From Halopiger goleimassiliensis (GTDB lineage Archaea > Halobacteriota > Halobacteria > Halobacteriales > Natrialbaceae), in contig NZ_HG315690.1 in assembly GCF_000455345.1 (NCBI RefSeq), forward strand, positions 2,766,339 through 2,830,338: DNA of 64,000 nt. Reading direction: 5' to 3'. The position numbers were made by a program, and so were the translations under genes. The notes below the pieces were generated by a model, which was given only the letters and a program-made list of their open reading frames with translations, was not told the DNA's origin and searched no databases. This document shows positions 53,539 through 62,910 of this stretch, piece by piece (position 1 is the stretch's first letter; each line of letters begins with the position of its first letter).

Positions 53539-53700
53539 ACTCGCTTCTCCGGGCGGTACCCGAATAAAAGAACCGGAGAGCGGCCGATCTCGCCGCCAGT
53601 TCGGGTATTGGGGTTCGAGAGCGATACACAGCGTATCGGAAGTCGTTCATAGGAGTCGGTAGCGCTGTGAACTGAACGGTGAGTTCGATCGGCGACTATC

Positions 53701-53847
53701 GAAATGAAGCGTCCTGCTATCGTGGACACGGGGAGTTGCCACGCCCTCCCCAGCCGATTCGCTCCGTTTCACTCCGCTCATCCCTCGCACGGTTTCATCG
53801 TGCGGCCTCCCAATCGGTCGGCCGCACGACAGCGCGCGCCACCGCAG
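53701..53847 (+). repeat. Dispersed hairpin element, copy C
   Basis: This copy matches A closely along its length. The stem is 10 bp perfect (53798-53807 with 53820-53829, TCGTGCGGCC) around a 12-base loop. It lies between npdG and the secreted protein gene. Confidence 0.8.
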
Positions 53848-54014
53848 ATCAATCGATCAGACACGAAACAATACCTACACAGCCTGAACTAATCGAGTTC
53901 GAAATCCACGCGACCCGATCTACGACGCTCCCGCACACGATCTACTGTACGTCACGGCCGGCCCACCCGAGACCGGACGACGGTCGCGGCGGTACGTCGG
54001 TACGGCAGTCCGCG

Positions 54015-55334
54015 TCAGGTATAGACCGAGACCTGCGTCTCGGCCTCGTCGTCCGGGCCGATCACGCGGGCCGGAAACGTCTGGTCGGTCGCGGCGGGGT
54101 AGGTCTCGAACTCGAGCGTCGCCGCACCGGACTCGCCGGGGCCGAGGGTGATCTCCTGGGTGTCGACCAGTTCCGGGTCGTGCCCGACGACGAGTTCGAG
54201 GTGCTGGGTGACCGCCGACGACCCCTCGTTCGCGACGTCGACGATCACCTCGAGCGTGTCCCCGGCCGGCAGCGGCGCGTTCGTCGAGCGGATCGAGACC
54301 GAGACGCCGTCGTCCGGGTCCTCGCCCTCGAGGAGTTGCCAGCCGTCGGCGACGGCGATCCGGCCGTCGGAACAGATCACCCACGGCAACACGGTACAGG
54401 TGTGACAGAACGCGTCCGTCGAGAGCGTCGCGGTGTCGCTCTCGCCCGCCAGGTCCTGGACCTCGAGCAGCACGTCGGCCTGGGTGAGCCACCAGACGAC
54501 CCGATCCAGGCCGCCGCCGGGATCGGACGCCGAGAGGGAGACCTCGTACCGGTCGCCGCGGCCGACCGCGAGGGTATCGTCGGCCGGCGTCCTGTCCTCG
54601 ACGGTGGGCGGTCCGTTCGCGTCGGGACCGACGTCGACGGTCCACGTGGCGGCGTACGACCCCCCGTCTTCGGGGAGGACCGCCGCAGCGACGTCGTGCG
54701 TGCCCGGCGACTCGAACTCGTGGCGGAAGTAGTCGGCGTCGGCTTCCCCGAAGTAGGCGTGCTGCCAGGGGCCGCCGACCCCGCCGGCCACTCGATCGCC
54801 GTCCACCCACCACACCGTCCGCTGGGAGCGGCCCGGGTCGACGGCACCGGCCTCGAAGAACACCTCGGTTCCCGTCCCGACCGCGAGTTCGCCGTCGGGG
54901 CTGGCCGCGGGCAGCGGTGACGCCCCCTCGACCGAGACCGTCGTCTCGGCCGTTCCGTAGTCCGTCTCGACGCGAACGGGGAACGCGTCGTCCCGCGGGA
55001 CGGGGTAGGTGTAGAACCCCTGCCGAACGGTCTCCGTCTCGCCGGCGCGAACGGTCAACACGCGGCGTTCGATCCGCTCGGGATCCTCGCCGACGATCAG
55101 TTCGACCGCAGTCCGGACGTCCGACGTCCTGCGGTTCTCGAGCGCGGTCGTGACGCGGAGGTACTCGCCCGCGGGCACCGGCCCGTCGGTCTCCACGATC
55201 GACACCTCGAGGGGGCCGTCCTGTCCTCCCGCGGCGGCCCCGGCGTCGCGGGCACCGACGGCCTCGCCCAGCGTCCCGAGAACGAGCCCACCTGCTGAGA
55301 TCCCTTCCAGGAGACGGCGTCGCAGTTCGTCCAT
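54015..55334 (-). CDS. Exported protein with CARDB/Ig-like domains
   Basis: The 439-residue protein starts MDELRRRLLEGISAGGLVLGT, a probable Tat-like signal. Two similar beta-sandwich repeats are visible (VSIVETDGPVPAGEYLRVTTALENR and VSIRSTNAPLPAGDTLEVIVDVANEG). Each begins with a P-x-AG-x-x-L and ends with a polypeptide resembling FPVRVETDYGTAETTVSV, the CARDB pattern. Between them is an Ig-like region with WWVDGDRVAGGVGGPW. No membrane anchor is seen at the C-terminus. The role is unknown, perhaps cell-surface. Confidence 0.75.
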   Translation of the reverse strand: MDELRRRLLEGISAGGLVLGTLGEAVGARDAGAAAGGQDGPLEVSIVETDGPVPAGEYLRVTTALENRRTSDVRTAVELIVGEDPERIERRVLTVRAGETETVRQGFYTYPVPRDDAFPVRVETDYGTAETTVSVEGASPLPAASPDGELAVGTGTEVFFEAGAVDPGRSQRTVWWVDGDRVAGGVGGPWQHAYFGEADADYFRHEFESPGTHDVAAAVLPEDGGSYAATWTVDVGPDANGPPTVEDRTPADDTLAVGRGDRYEVSLSASDPGGGLDRVVWWLTQADVLLEVQDLAGESDTATLSTDAFCHTCTVLPWVICSDGRIAVADGWQLLEGEDPDDGVSVSIRSTNAPLPAGDTLEVIVDVANEGSSAVTQHLELVVGHDPELVDTQEITLGPGESGAATLEFETYPAATDQTFPARVIGPDDEAETQVSVYT

Positions 55335-55482
55335 GTCGGTCGCTACCCAAAAGGCCGACAAAAAGCGCCGCCACGGTTGCGACGGCAACGGCTCGTTACC
55401 GCTCGCGCCCGAATCCGGCTGTGGGCGGATGCGCCCGAGGACTCGCCGTAGGGGTCGCTTACCGGGCGCGTTGCAAAGCCGA

Positions 55483-55740
55483 CTACGGTGCGTCTTCCTC
55501 GTCCGGGTTCATCGCCGCGCCGAGTTCGCTGTCGTAGGCGTCCCTGTTCTCGATCTCCCGAATGCGTTGATCGAGGCGATCCTCGAGTTCCTGACGGCGC
55601 TGCTCGTCCACGTCGGGATCGTTCCCCAGCGCCTCGAGGTCCGATCGGGCCGTCCGCAGCGTCGACAGCGCCTCCTCGGTCTCGAGATCGGTCGCGCGAT
55701 CCAGGCTGCGTTCGACGTCCGCGAGGGTCGTGTCGGTCAC
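55483..55740 (-). CDS. Small coiled-coil protein, unknown role
   Basis: From GTG 55740 the product is 85 residues, acidic and all-helical: MTDTTLADVERSLDRATDLE, RRQELEDRLDQRIREIENRD, with a C-terminal PDEEDAP. It appears to be a conserved haloarchaeal small protein; no function is known to me. Confidence 0.65.
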   Translation of the reverse strand: MTDTTLADVERSLDRATDLETEEALSTLRTARSDLEALGNDPDVDEQRRQELEDRLDQRIREIENRDAYDSELGAAMNPDEEDAP

Positions 55741-55881
55741 GGGTTCTTTTCCACCCGAGCGGTGTTCAATTGCGGGCCGGGAATCGCCACGGACCGGCCG
55801 ACGCCTCCCGTTCAGGTCGTCTCGGCCGGGAACTGACAGCGCAAGCCCGACACTTTCCGGCGGCTCCCCGTAACGACGGGT

Positions 55882-56460
55882 ATGAGCAACGAAACGGCGA
55901 CCCCGACCGGGTACGGCTTCGGCGGCAGCTTGAACTGGCTGCTCGGCGGTGCTGTCGGCGGCCTCGTCGGGTCGGCCATCTTCGGCGCGCTGCTGTGGCT
56001 CGTCGATCCGACCATCGTCACCGACGACATCCCGGCGATCTACGGGCTCGAGCCGGGGACGATCGGCTGGGGCTTTCACCTCCTGCACGGGCTCGTTCTC
56101 GGCTCGATCTTCGGCTTTCTCGTCACTCGAGGCCCGGTCTTCGGCACGCTCACGGCGGACGTCGAGACCGGTTTTCTCGCCCGGATGGGACTGGGGACGC
56201 GACTCGCGCTCGCCGGCTTCGTCTACGGGCTGGCGGTGTGGGCCGTCCTCCCGATGATCGCCCAGTCGCTGCTGCTGGTCCTCGGCGGCGCGGGTGAGCC
56301 AGCCTTCCCCGTCGCGGCCTTCGAGAGTCTCCTCGGGCACCTGCTGTACGGGCTCCTCCTCGGCGCGCTGTTCTCGCTGTTCGTCGACGTGTCCCGCGCC
56401 GAGGCCGAAGGGGGCGACGCGCCGTTCGAAGAGGAACACGAGTCGACGGGCGGTCGGTAG
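55882..56460 (+). CDS. Small polytopic membrane protein, unknown
   Basis: The 192-residue protein has about four membrane segments (GGAVGGLVGSAIFGALLWLV, HLLHGLVLGSIFGFLV, LALAGFVYGLAVWAVL, LLYGLLLGALFSLFV), an acidic tail and a Gly-rich start. No family is recognised. Confidence 0.65.
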   Translation: MSNETATPTGYGFGGSLNWLLGGAVGGLVGSAIFGALLWLVDPTIVTDDIPAIYGLEPGTIGWGFHLLHGLVLGSIFGFLVTRGPVFGTLTADVETGFLARMGLGTRLALAGFVYGLAVWAVLPMIAQSLLLVLGGAGEPAFPVAAFESLLGHLLYGLLLGALFSLFVDVSRAEAEGGDAPFEEEHESTGGR

Positions 56461-56533
56461 CGGAATCGAGCGACCGAGACGTAGCAGCCGGACCTCCGGA
56501 CCGCGGGCGGGCGTCGGCGGCGGTCACCAGCTA

Positions 56534-56540
56534 CTATAGT
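56534..56540 (+). promoter_or_regulatory. TATA-like box of the glycerophosphodiesterase gene
   Basis: CTATAGT is centred about 24 bases before the ATG at 56561, the spacing of a leaderless promoter. Confidence 0.5.
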
Positions 56541-56560
56541 CGCGCGGTCGTCGCTCCGCT

Positions 56561-57388
56561 ATGGAGCCTACCGCCGTCGCCCACCGCGGCTACGCCGGCG
56601 TCGCCCCCGAGAACACCGTCGGTGCGGCCGTCGCGGCCGCCGAACGGGACGAGACCGCGATGATCGAAATCGACGTCCAGCCGGCCGCCTGCGGGACCCC
56701 CGTCGTAATCCACGACGAGCGACTCGAGGGACAGCGAGCGGGACGGCCGCTCACCGACGCCGAGGGACCCGTCCGGGAGACGCCGCTCGAGACGCTCCAG
56801 TCGGCCAGGGTGCTGGGGACCGACGAGACGGTGCCGACGCTCGCCCGACTGCTCGAGGCGCTCCCGGAGACGGTCGGCCTCAACGTCGAACTGAAGAACC
56901 CGGGCGTCCCGGCGGCCGACCTCCGGACCGGCGAAGCGCTGTCCGACGCGGAACGGGAGCGTCGCCGCGAGGGCTGGCAGCCCTTCGTCGAACGCGTCGT
57001 TGCCGAGTGCGACGCCTTCGACGGGGAGGTACTGTTCTCGTCGTTCTGCGAGGGCGCGCTCGCCGCCCTTCGGGACGTCACGCCCGACTACCCCGCGGCT
57101 GCGCTCGTCTGGGACGACCTCGAGGCCGGCCTCGAGGTGGCCCGACGGTACGACTGCGAGGCGATCCACCCGCCGAAAACCGCCATCGCCGGGACCGACC
57201 TGGCGGGGACCGCGTACGCCGGGTTCCCGGGAGAGGAGCCGACGGTGGACGTACTCGAGGTCGCTCACGACGAGGGGATGGTGGTCAACGTCTGGACGGT
57301 CGAGACCTGGCTCGAGGCCGACCAACTGGCCGCGGCGGGCGTCGACGGCGTCATCGTCGACTACCCCGGTCTCGTCTCGAGCGGGTGA
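56561..57388 (+). CDS. Glycerophosphodiester phosphodiesterase
   Basis: The 275-residue GDPD barrel has the catalytic HRG (AHRGYAGVAPENT, His8-Arg9), IEIDVQ (Glu36, Asp38) and His51 in VVIHDE. NVELKNP and VVNVWTVETW complete the family motifs. It cleaves glycerophosphodiesters to glycerol 3-phosphate and an alcohol. The stop directly abuts the stop of the next gene on the other strand (57388/57389). Confidence 0.9.
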   Translation: MEPTAVAHRGYAGVAPENTVGAAVAAAERDETAMIEIDVQPAACGTPVVIHDERLEGQRAGRPLTDAEGPVRETPLETLQSARVLGTDETVPTLARLLEALPETVGLNVELKNPGVPAADLRTGEALSDAERERRREGWQPFVERVVAECDAFDGEVLFSSFCEGALAALRDVTPDYPAAALVWDDLEAGLEVARRYDCEAIHPPKTAIAGTDLAGTAYAGFPGEEPTVDVLEVAHDEGMVVNVWTVETWLEADQLAAAGVDGVIVDYPGLVSSG

Positions 57389-58015
57389 TCAGGGGACCGT
57401 TTTCGTGAACCCGAACCAGCAGGCAGCCACCTGGACGAGGCCGGCCAGCGTTGCGGTGACGCGGTCCGTGGTCAGCCAGTCGAGATCGAACAGGACGAAG
57501 GCGGCGATCGGGAGCGCGCCCAGCGCGATGGCGTAGAGAGTCACCCGGATGAAGTCGTCCGGCTCGAGCCCGAGCCGTTCGAGCCCCCCGTAGAACGCCA
57601 GCCAGCCGGCGGCGACGGTCGCCGCGAGGGCGAACGCGGCGTTGAGGAGCATCGTCTCGGTCGTGAACGCCTCGAGAGCGACCCGCAGCGGGAGGAAGGC
57701 CAGCGGCAGGAAGACGATCGCGAGCCAGACGAAGGTCCAGACGCCGGAGGGATCGACGCCGAGACGATCGAATCCGTCTCCGACGAGCCACGTAGCCCCG
57801 ATGGCGGCTACGACGAAGACGACGACCCAGAGCAACTCCCCCGGTATCGGACCGGCGGCCGGCGATCGGTCGGCCAGACCGGTACCCACCATCACGACGA
57901 CAGTCGCGATCCAGACCAGCGCGATGAACGTACCGATCGATCGCGAGAGGTCCGTGACGGTCGTCTCGAGGGTCGCTCTGACAGACCCCGTCATCGACCG
58001 TCGATACGCCATCAT
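57389..58015 (-). CDS. Polytopic membrane protein, unknown
   Basis: The 208-residue protein has about six hydrophobic segments (IGTFIALVWIATVVVMVG, LLWVVVFVVAAIGATWL, VWLAIVFLPLAFLPL, AAFALAATVAAGWLAFYG, ALPIAAFVLF, GLVQVAACWFGF). The start could also be ATG 57994 (MTGSVRATLETT). No family is recognised. Confidence 0.65.
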   Translation of the reverse strand: MMAYRRSMTGSVRATLETTVTDLSRSIGTFIALVWIATVVVMVGTGLADRSPAAGPIPGELLWVVVFVVAAIGATWLVGDGFDRLGVDPSGVWTFVWLAIVFLPLAFLPLRVALEAFTTETMLLNAAFALAATVAAGWLAFYGGLERLGLEPDDFIRVTLYAIALGALPIAAFVLFDLDWLTTDRVTATLAGLVQVAACWFGFTKTVP

Positions 58016-58114
58016 GTCTGATAGTTGTTCCGTTCGTTCCTGTTCGCAGCGAAAGAACCGTCCCTGGGCGTCAACGCGGTCGTTCGACGGATTCCGATGC
58101 GCCCATCCGCGTCG

Positions 58115-59674
58115 TTACGTCGACTCGCCCGGCCGGTCGGGGTGGCGGGCGTCCAGGTCCTCGTTCGCCGGTCCCTCGAGCACCTCCCCGTCGGGCGAGA
58201 AACGGGAGCCGTGACAGGGGCAATCCCAACTGGCCTCGGCGTCGTTCCACTCGACGAGACAGCCCATGTGCGAACAGACGGCTGAGACCGCGTGGACCTC
58301 GCCGTCCTCGTCGCGAGCGACGGCGACGGGGTGGGAACCCTCCCGGACGACGAGCCCCTCGCCGCGATCGACGTGCTCGAGGTCGGGGGACAGCAGCGTG
58401 CGCGCCCAGTCGGTGACGAACTGGCTCGCCGCGTCGGCGTTCTCGGTGACCGTCTTCCCGAGGGACGCTTTCGGCGTGAACCGCAGCGGATCGAACAGGT
58501 CGGCTTCGGGCGGCCGATCGCCCGTGAGCAGGTCGGCCAGCAGTCGGCCGGCGGCGACGCCGTTGGTCATCCCCCAGCCGCGAAAGCCGGTCGCGACGTA
58601 GACGCTCTCGGTTCGGGGTTCGGCGCGGCCGACCAGCGGCACCTTGTCGGCCGAGACGTAGTCCTGGGTCGACCAGCGGTAGGCCACGTCCTCGACGGGG
58701 AATCGCTCGCGCGCCCAGTGCAGGAGTCGGCGGTAGCGCTCGATCGTCGATCCGCCCTGGCCGGTCTTGTGGTCCTCGCCGCCGACGAGCAGGAGGACGC
58801 CGTCCTCGTCGCGGTGGGTCCGGACCGACCTGTAGGAGTCGCCCGTCCGGTAGTACATCCCCTCCGGCGGCCGCCCGTCGATCCGCAACCCGAGCACGTA
58901 GGAGCGTTTCGGATGCACGCGCGCGAAGTACCCTGCCCGATCCCGGATCGGAAAGCCGGTCGCCACGACGATATCGGCGGCCCGGACGATCCCCTCCTCC
59001 GTGCGGACGCGGGCCGGCTCGCCGGGGTCGACGTCGGTGACCCGCGTCCCCTCGTAGATCGTCGCCTCGTCGTCGGCGTGTAGTTCGTCCGCAACTGCGA
59101 GCAGGTACTTCCGGGGGTGAAACCACGCCTGATCCTCGAACCGCATCGCCGCCTGGGCTCGCTCGAACGGCGGCACCGAGGTGACGTAACTGGCCTCGAG
59201 TCCCGCCACGCGGGCGGCGTCGGTCTCGCGTTCGATCGCGTCGGGTTCGTCGCCGTAGAGGTAGGAGGGGACGCGCTCGAACGCGGCGTCGATTCCCAGG
59301 TCGTCGATGCGGTCCTCGACCCTGTCGATCGCCTCCTCCTGGACCGCAGCGTACCGGCTCGCTGCCTGGCGACCGAACTCCCGCCGCAGGTGATCGTAGA
59401 TCGCGCCGTGCTGGCTCGTCAGTTTCGCCGTCGATTTGCCCGTCACGCCCGTCGCTACCCGATCGCGCTCGAGGACGACGACCGATCGGCCCCGCTCGCG
59501 GAGTTCGATCGCCGTCGACAGGCCGACGATGCCGCCCCCGACGACGGCGACGTCGGCCGAATCGGTCCCCTCGAGTCGCGTTACATCCGCCTCCCGGGTC
59601 TCCTCGGACGTGCTCGCGAGCCAGGGGGAGGTCGGTTCGCCCGGCAGCGCGTGGGTGCGTGAAAAGTCGGCCAT
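58115..59674 (-). CDS. FAD-dependent oxidoreductase with C-terminal Rieske domain
   Basis: The 519-residue DAO-type oxidoreductase has the FAD motif DVAVVGGGIVGLSTAIELRERG after residue 42 and GFRGWGMTNGVAAGRLLADLL near residue 365. A Rieske [2Fe-2S] domain follows with CSHMGC and CPCHGSRFSPDGEVLEGPA. This matches the haloarchaeal YhfW-like family of unknown substrate. The start was placed at ATG 59674. A second Rieske protein of different design lies 0.8 kb away. Confidence 0.88.
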   Translation of the reverse strand: MADFSRTHALPGEPTSPWLASTSEETREADVTRLEGTDSADVAVVGGGIVGLSTAIELRERGRSVVVLERDRVATGVTGKSTAKLTSQHGAIYDHLRREFGRQAASRYAAVQEEAIDRVEDRIDDLGIDAAFERVPSYLYGDEPDAIERETDAARVAGLEASYVTSVPPFERAQAAMRFEDQAWFHPRKYLLAVADELHADDEATIYEGTRVTDVDPGEPARVRTEEGIVRAADIVVATGFPIRDRAGYFARVHPKRSYVLGLRIDGRPPEGMYYRTGDSYRSVRTHRDEDGVLLLVGGEDHKTGQGGSTIERYRRLLHWARERFPVEDVAYRWSTQDYVSADKVPLVGRAEPRTESVYVATGFRGWGMTNGVAAGRLLADLLTGDRPPEADLFDPLRFTPKASLGKTVTENADAASQFVTDWARTLLSPDLEHVDRGEGLVVREGSHPVAVARDEDGEVHAVSAVCSHMGCLVEWNDAEASWDCPCHGSRFSPDGEVLEGPANEDLDARHPDRPGEST

Positions 59675-59841
59675 CGGAACGACCCTCACTACGGGAACCG
59701 GCGGCAAAAAACGCGGTCCCGTCGATAGCCACCATCGTCACTCGCGCCTCGGGAAACCACCGAAACCAGTACGGGAGTTCGTTGCAACTACGTTCGATCG
59801 AATTGCCCCTCAGTACAGGCCGTATCGCTATCGTGCGTTAT

Positions 59842-59979
59842 GCGATGGCGTGCGCTGTCGATCGGCCGAGCGACTGAGAGGCCGATCGACGAAGTCGCGC
59901 GAGGGATGAGCGACCGGAGGGAGCGAATCGGCTGGGGAGGGCGTGGCCACTCCTCGAGTCCACGATAGCAGAACACTCC
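59842..59979 (-). repeat. Dispersed hairpin element, copy D
   Basis: Read on the minus strand it matches the other copies, with a perfect 11 bp stem (59857-59867 with 59880-59890, GTCGATCGGCC) around a 12-base loop. GCTATCGTG at 59827-59835 and CACGATAGC at 59961-59969 form an inverted repeat spanning this copy. Confidence 0.8.
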
Positions 59980-59981
59980 AG

Positions 59982-60047
59982 TTCGTCACACCAAACGCAG
60001 TACGCTCCGATTCGTCACCACCTAACGCGGCACGCTCCGATTCGTCA
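59982..60047. repeat. Short tandem repeat next to element D
   Basis: Roughly two and a quarter copies of a 29 to 30 base unit that contains ACGCTCCGATTCGTCA follow element D and run up to the stop codon of the NTF2-like gene. The second and third units share CGCTCCGATTCGTCA exactly. Confidence 0.6.
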
Positions 60048-60368
60048 TCGAGAGTAGGTCTCGAGCGCGACGATCCGACCGGCGTCGAGTTCGAAGAAGT
60101 CCGCGAACGCGAAGAGTACCCGGTCGCCGTCCAGCACGCGACCGCGTGCGGCCACCCGCCCGTCCTCGCCGATCACGGCCTCGAGTTCGTGGGTCGTGTC
60201 GGGATTGGGGCGCTCCTCGCGCATGAACCGGACGAACGCCTCGCGCCCCTCGAACGTCCGATCCGGCCGGCGCTGGCGGAACTCTGGGGCGAGGATCGAC
60301 TCGAGCGCCGCGTAGTCGTGCTCGTCGAGCGCGTCGTAGTACCGACGGACGAGGGCGACCCGGTCCAT
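60045..60368 (-). CDS. NTF2-like/SnoaL-like small protein
   Basis: The 107-residue protein begins MDRVALVRRYYDALDEHDYAALESILAPEF and continues with GREAFVRFMREERP and LFAFADFFELDAGRIVALETYSR. It is a cone-shaped NTF2-like fold of the ketosteroid-isomerase/SnoaL group. The ligand is unknown. The stop codon lies within the tandem repeat described beside element D. Confidence 0.85.
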   Translation of the reverse strand: MDRVALVRRYYDALDEHDYAALESILAPEFRQRRPDRTFEGREAFVRFMREERPNPDTTHELEAVIGEDGRVAARGRVLDGDRVLFAFADFFELDAGRIVALETYSR

Positions 60369-60502
60369 ACGCGGGTGGTTTCGGCTCGAGGGGCAAAAGC
60401 GTGGTACTCGTCCGACGGCCCAACCGGCGACTCAACTATCGGGAGGGTTACAGGAACTGAGTTCAGCGAACCCTTACACGATATCCCGTCGTGTGTGATC
60501 CC

Positions 60503-62296
60503 ATGGCAACAGCCGACGACTTCCACGAAGTCGTTCCGCTCGCGGACCTCGAGGAGAGCGGCCGCGAACTGACGAGCGTCGACGGGGTGCCGATCGCCCT
60601 CTTCCACCACGAGGGAGAGGTCAGGGCGGTGAACAACCGCTGTCCCCACATGGGGTTCCCGCTGGTCGAGGGCACCGTCGACGACGGGATCCTCACCTGT
60701 CACTGGCACCACGCCCGGTTCGAACTCTCCTGTGGCGACACGTTCGACCCGTGGGCCGACGACGTCCAGACCTACCCCGTCGAGGTACGCGACGGGACCG
60801 TCTACGTGAACCCGACCCCGGCCCGGGAGCTGCCGCCGGCGGAGCACTGGGCCGACCGGCTCGGGACGGGGCTCGAGGAGAACCTGCGGCTGGTCGTCGC
60901 GAAGGCGACCATCGGACTGCTCGACGCCGGCGTCGACTACCGCGACCCGGTCGCCCGAACCCTGGCGTTCGGGACGCAGTACCGCGACGCCGGCTGGGGG
61001 CGCGGGCTCACCGTCCTCGGCTGTATGGCGAACATGATCGACGACCTCGAGGGGCGGGACCGGAAGCGGGCGCTGTACACCGGCGTCAGGTACGTCGCGA
61101 ACGACTGCGCCGGCGAAACGCCGAACTTCGAGCAGCCGGCGCTGTCGACCGACGCCGTCGGATTCGACCGCCTCAAGACCTGGTTCCGCGACTGCGTCGA
61201 GTTGCGCGACGCCGACGGCGCAGAGCGCTGCTTGCGGACCGCCGTGGCGACGGGCCGCTCGGAGGCCGAACTCGCAGAACTGGTCTTCGCGGCCGCGACG
61301 GATCACCCCTATCTCTCGGCCGGCCACGTCCTCGACTTCGCGAACACGGCGTTCGAGACGCTCGATCACGTCGACGACGACCACACCGCTGACGCGCTCG
61401 CGAGCCTCGTCGAGCCGCTCGTCACCGCCGATCGCAGCGACGAGCAGTCGGCCTGGCGACAGCCCGTCGACCTGGTCGCGCTCCTCGAGGACGTCTACGG
61501 CGGCGACGTGACCGAGACGAGCGGCCTCGAGGCGCTGGCGAGCGAGGGCGACGGCGCGACGTGGTCGCCGCCGGCCGACTTCCAGGAGACGCTGCTGGGG
61601 GACGACCCCGACGCGATCGTCGACGCCCTGGCCGGCGCGGTCCGGGCGGGTGCGACGACCGAGGATCTGGCCGCGGCGGTCGCCCACGCCGCCGCGACCC
61701 GGGTCGCGCAGTTCGGCACGGCCAACGAGTTCGGCGACTGGGACACCGTCCACCACACGTTCACCTACGCCAACGCGGTGGAGGGAGCGACCCGCCGAAC
61801 CGACGCGGTCGAACTCTACCGGGCCGTCTTCGACGCCGCTCTGAGCGTCTACCTCGATCGGTTCCTCAACACGCCGCCCGCGCGGGTCCCCGAACCTGGC
61901 GAGGACACCGGCCGCGATCCGGACGCGATCCGGGAGGAACTGCTCGAGACGTTCGACGCGGACGGCGAGGTCAACCGCGCGGGGCGGCTCGTCGGAGAGT
62001 TCTTCGACTGCGGCGGCGACCCGGCGGCGCTGAAGCGGACGCTCGGACACGGCCTCCTGCGCGAGGACGCCGACTTCCACACCCTCCAGAACGTCGAGGC
62101 GGCGTTCCGCCGGTTCGACCGCGTCGGGGAGCGTCGGTTCGAGGCCGAGGAAAGCGCCGACCTCGAGCAACGCCGCCGGGTTCCGCTGATCGCGACGGCC
62201 CGCTACATGGCCGCCCACTTCCCGACGCGCCGCGAGGCCGAGCAGACGTTTTCGATCGCGACGCGGCTCGGACGCGGGGAACGGCTTCACGAGTGA
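60503..62296 (+). CDS. Rieske domain fused to a long helical domain, unknown role
   Basis: The 597-residue protein has an N-terminal Rieske [2Fe-2S] domain with C47-P-H49 and C66-H-W-H69. A region of about 490 residues follows, predicted all-helical, with several His clusters (DHPYLSAGHVLDFANTAFE near residue 270, DTVHHTFTYANAVEGATRR near residue 415). The C-terminal domain could be an oxygenase-like or redox partner, but no family is recognised. A TATA-like CTTACAC lies about 27 bases before ATG 60503. It stands alone, divergent from the NTF2-like gene. Confidence 0.7.
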   Translation: MATADDFHEVVPLADLEESGRELTSVDGVPIALFHHEGEVRAVNNRCPHMGFPLVEGTVDDGILTCHWHHARFELSCGDTFDPWADDVQTYPVEVRDGTVYVNPTPARELPPAEHWADRLGTGLEENLRLVVAKATIGLLDAGVDYRDPVARTLAFGTQYRDAGWGRGLTVLGCMANMIDDLEGRDRKRALYTGVRYVANDCAGETPNFEQPALSTDAVGFDRLKTWFRDCVELRDADGAERCLRTAVATGRSEAELAELVFAAATDHPYLSAGHVLDFANTAFETLDHVDDDHTADALASLVEPLVTADRSDEQSAWRQPVDLVALLEDVYGGDVTETSGLEALASEGDGATWSPPADFQETLLGDDPDAIVDALAGAVRAGATTEDLAAAVAHAAATRVAQFGTANEFGDWDTVHHTFTYANAVEGATRRTDAVELYRAVFDAALSVYLDRFLNTPPARVPEPGEDTGRDPDAIREELLETFDADGEVNRAGRLVGEFFDCGGDPAALKRTLGHGLLREDADFHTLQNVEAAFRRFDRVGERRFEAEESADLEQRRRVPLIATARYMAAHFPTRREAEQTFSIATRLGRGERLHE

Positions 62297-62371
62297 CCCG
62301 ACGGGGCGAGCGATCGAGTCTCGCGCTCGCCCATCGACTGGCTTTTTTCCGCTCCCGCCGTAGCTCCCGAC

Positions 62372-62872
62372 GTGGAGTGTCACGTCTACTACGAGGGCGA
62401 CGACGACCCCGAGAAGTGCACCGCGCGCCGCCTCGAGCGGTTCGACGAGGCGACCCTCTACCGCTCGATGGGGCAGGTGCCCTACGGGATCGTCCTCAAC
62501 CCTCACGCCGAGCAGGCGCTCTCGCCGGCCGACGCCGACGAGGGGCTAGGGACCCTCGTGGCACTCGACTGCTCGTGGGAGTCGGCCGAGGCCGCCTCGT
62601 TCCGGATGAACGGCGTCCACCGGGCGCTCCCCTTCCTCGTCGCCGCGAACCCGGTCAACTTCGGGAAGCCGTTCCGCCTCACGACCGTCGAGGCGCTGGC
62701 TGGCGCGTGCTGTATCCTCGGTGCCCGGGAACGGGCCGAGGAGCTGCTCGAGCCGTTTCGCTGGGGCGAGACGTTCCTCGAGATGAACGCCGAGCCGCTG
62801 CGCCGGTACAGCGAGTGTACCGACTCGAGCGAGGTCGTCGCCGTCCAGGACGACTATCTCGCCGACGAGTGA
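62372..62872 (+). CDS. tsr3: 16S rRNA aminocarboxypropyltransferase Tsr3
   Basis: The 166-residue protein, from GTG 62372, has the DUF367/Tsr3 motifs [51 protein letters not shown] and [24 protein letters not shown]. Tsr3 transfers the aminocarboxypropyl group from SAM to a hypermodified uridine in small-subunit rRNA. The L40e gene lies 67 bases downstream. Confidence 0.92.
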   Translation: MECHVYYEGDDDPEKCTARRLERFDEATLYRSMGQVPYGIVLNPHAEQALSPADADEGLGTLVALDCSWESAEAASFRMNGVHRALPFLVAANPVNFGKPFRLTTVEALAGACCILGARERAEELLEPFRWGETFLEMNAEPLRRYSECTDSSEVVAVQDDYLADE

Positions 62873-62910
62873 TAGCGAGCGAGAGGATACGCGTCGAGGG
62901 ACCACAGCGG

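Noticed and set aside
40634-59979. The dispersed repeats considered as CRISPR or as tRNA-like elements
   Set aside because: The copies are kilobases apart in both orientations without spacer regularity, and they lack tRNA arms.
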